DNA from: Hydrogenophilales bacterium
GTDB taxonomy: Bacteria; Pseudomonadota; Gammaproteobacteria; Burkholderiales; Thiobacillaceae
Length of the DNA: 5,198 nucleotides
Assembly (NCBI GenBank): GCA_011391655.1
Contig: JAABQE010000309.1
Coordinates: forward strand, 1-5,198
Direction of reading: 5' to 3'
The position numbers were made by a program, and so were the translations under genes. Under the pieces are notes generated by a model. The model saw nothing but the letters and a program-made list of their open reading frames with translations. It was not told the origin of the DNA and ran no database searches. Position 1 is the stretch's first letter; the number at the start of each line of letters is the position of its first letter. Shown one piece after another: positions 5,160-5,198 of the stretch.

Positions 5160-5198
5160 TCATTTTTGGATGTTGCTCTGTTGATGGGCCCAATCCTG
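5160..5198 (-). CDS. Possible C-terminal end of a gene entering from the right edge
   Basis: From the right edge the minus strand reads 12 codons (QDWAHQQSNIQK) and then TGA at 5162-5160. The long hairpin begins 6 bases after this stop, as expected for a gene end followed by a terminator. Twelve residues are too few to identify a protein or confirm that the frame is coding, so this is a positional guess. Confidence 0.2.
   Translation of the reverse strand, partial: QDWAHQQSNIQK

Noticed and set aside
4982..5197. Minus-strand frame open from the right edge for 71 codons
   Set aside because: It runs through the long hairpin, the leader repeats and the start of the small hypothetical gene, and its composition does not look like a protein; the alternative frame ending at 5160 fits the hairpin position better.
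1..5198. Mobile element, CRISPR array, tRNA or defence system
   Set aside because: No transposase or integrase motifs, no regularly spaced repeats, no tRNA-like fold noticed, and all confidently identified genes are housekeeping or conserved membrane proteins.

Overview
This window looks like ordinary chromosomal sequence from a GC-rich Betaproteobacterium. The evidence is the gene content: a DUF3683-type FAD-linked oxidoreductase, an Hda homologue with an intact Walker A, NadA, and DUF2238 and DUF808 membrane proteins. An affiliation near the Thiobacillus/Sulfuricella-like Nitrosomonadales is only an impression from the protein sequences. I see no insertion sequence, prophage gene, CRISPR array, tRNA or rRNA.

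Layout. Positions 1-540 (minus) hold the first 180 residues of a large FAD-linked oxidoreductase that runs off the left edge. A 134-base divergent spacer carries a -10-like element for each direction. Next come a 29-codon small ORF (675-764, plus) with its own ribosome binding site and, overlapping it by a GTGA junction, the DUF2238 membrane protein YjdF (761-1390, plus). yjdF meets the DUF808 membrane protein gene (YedI type, 1387-2313, minus) tail to tail on a single CTAG that supplies both stop codons. The DUF808 gene lies 3 bases behind nadA (quinolinate synthase, 2317-3381, minus), so the two are probably one transcript. Divergent to nadA is hda (3537-4184, plus), the DnaA-inactivating AAA+ protein. 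It ends in a 10-base convergent overlap with a thioredoxin gene (4175-4552, minus). Upstream of thioredoxin are a strong hairpin with a T-rich tail (4583-4606), an unrecognised small conserved-looking protein (4735-5037, minus) with two ribosome-binding-site-supported starts, and a long hairpin (5113-5153). The right edge may hold the last 12 codons of another minus-strand gene.

Functionally these are mostly independent housekeeping units: NAD synthesis, replication-initiation control, redox control, and membrane proteins of unknown role. I found no clear new multi-gene system. The observations most worth checking are non-coding or translational: the coupled 29-codon ORF before yjdF, the perfect inverted repeat across the nadA promoter, the terminator or attenuator hairpin before thioredoxin, the apparently ribosome-binding-site-free hda start, the dual start of the small hypothetical protein, and the long hairpin near the right edge.
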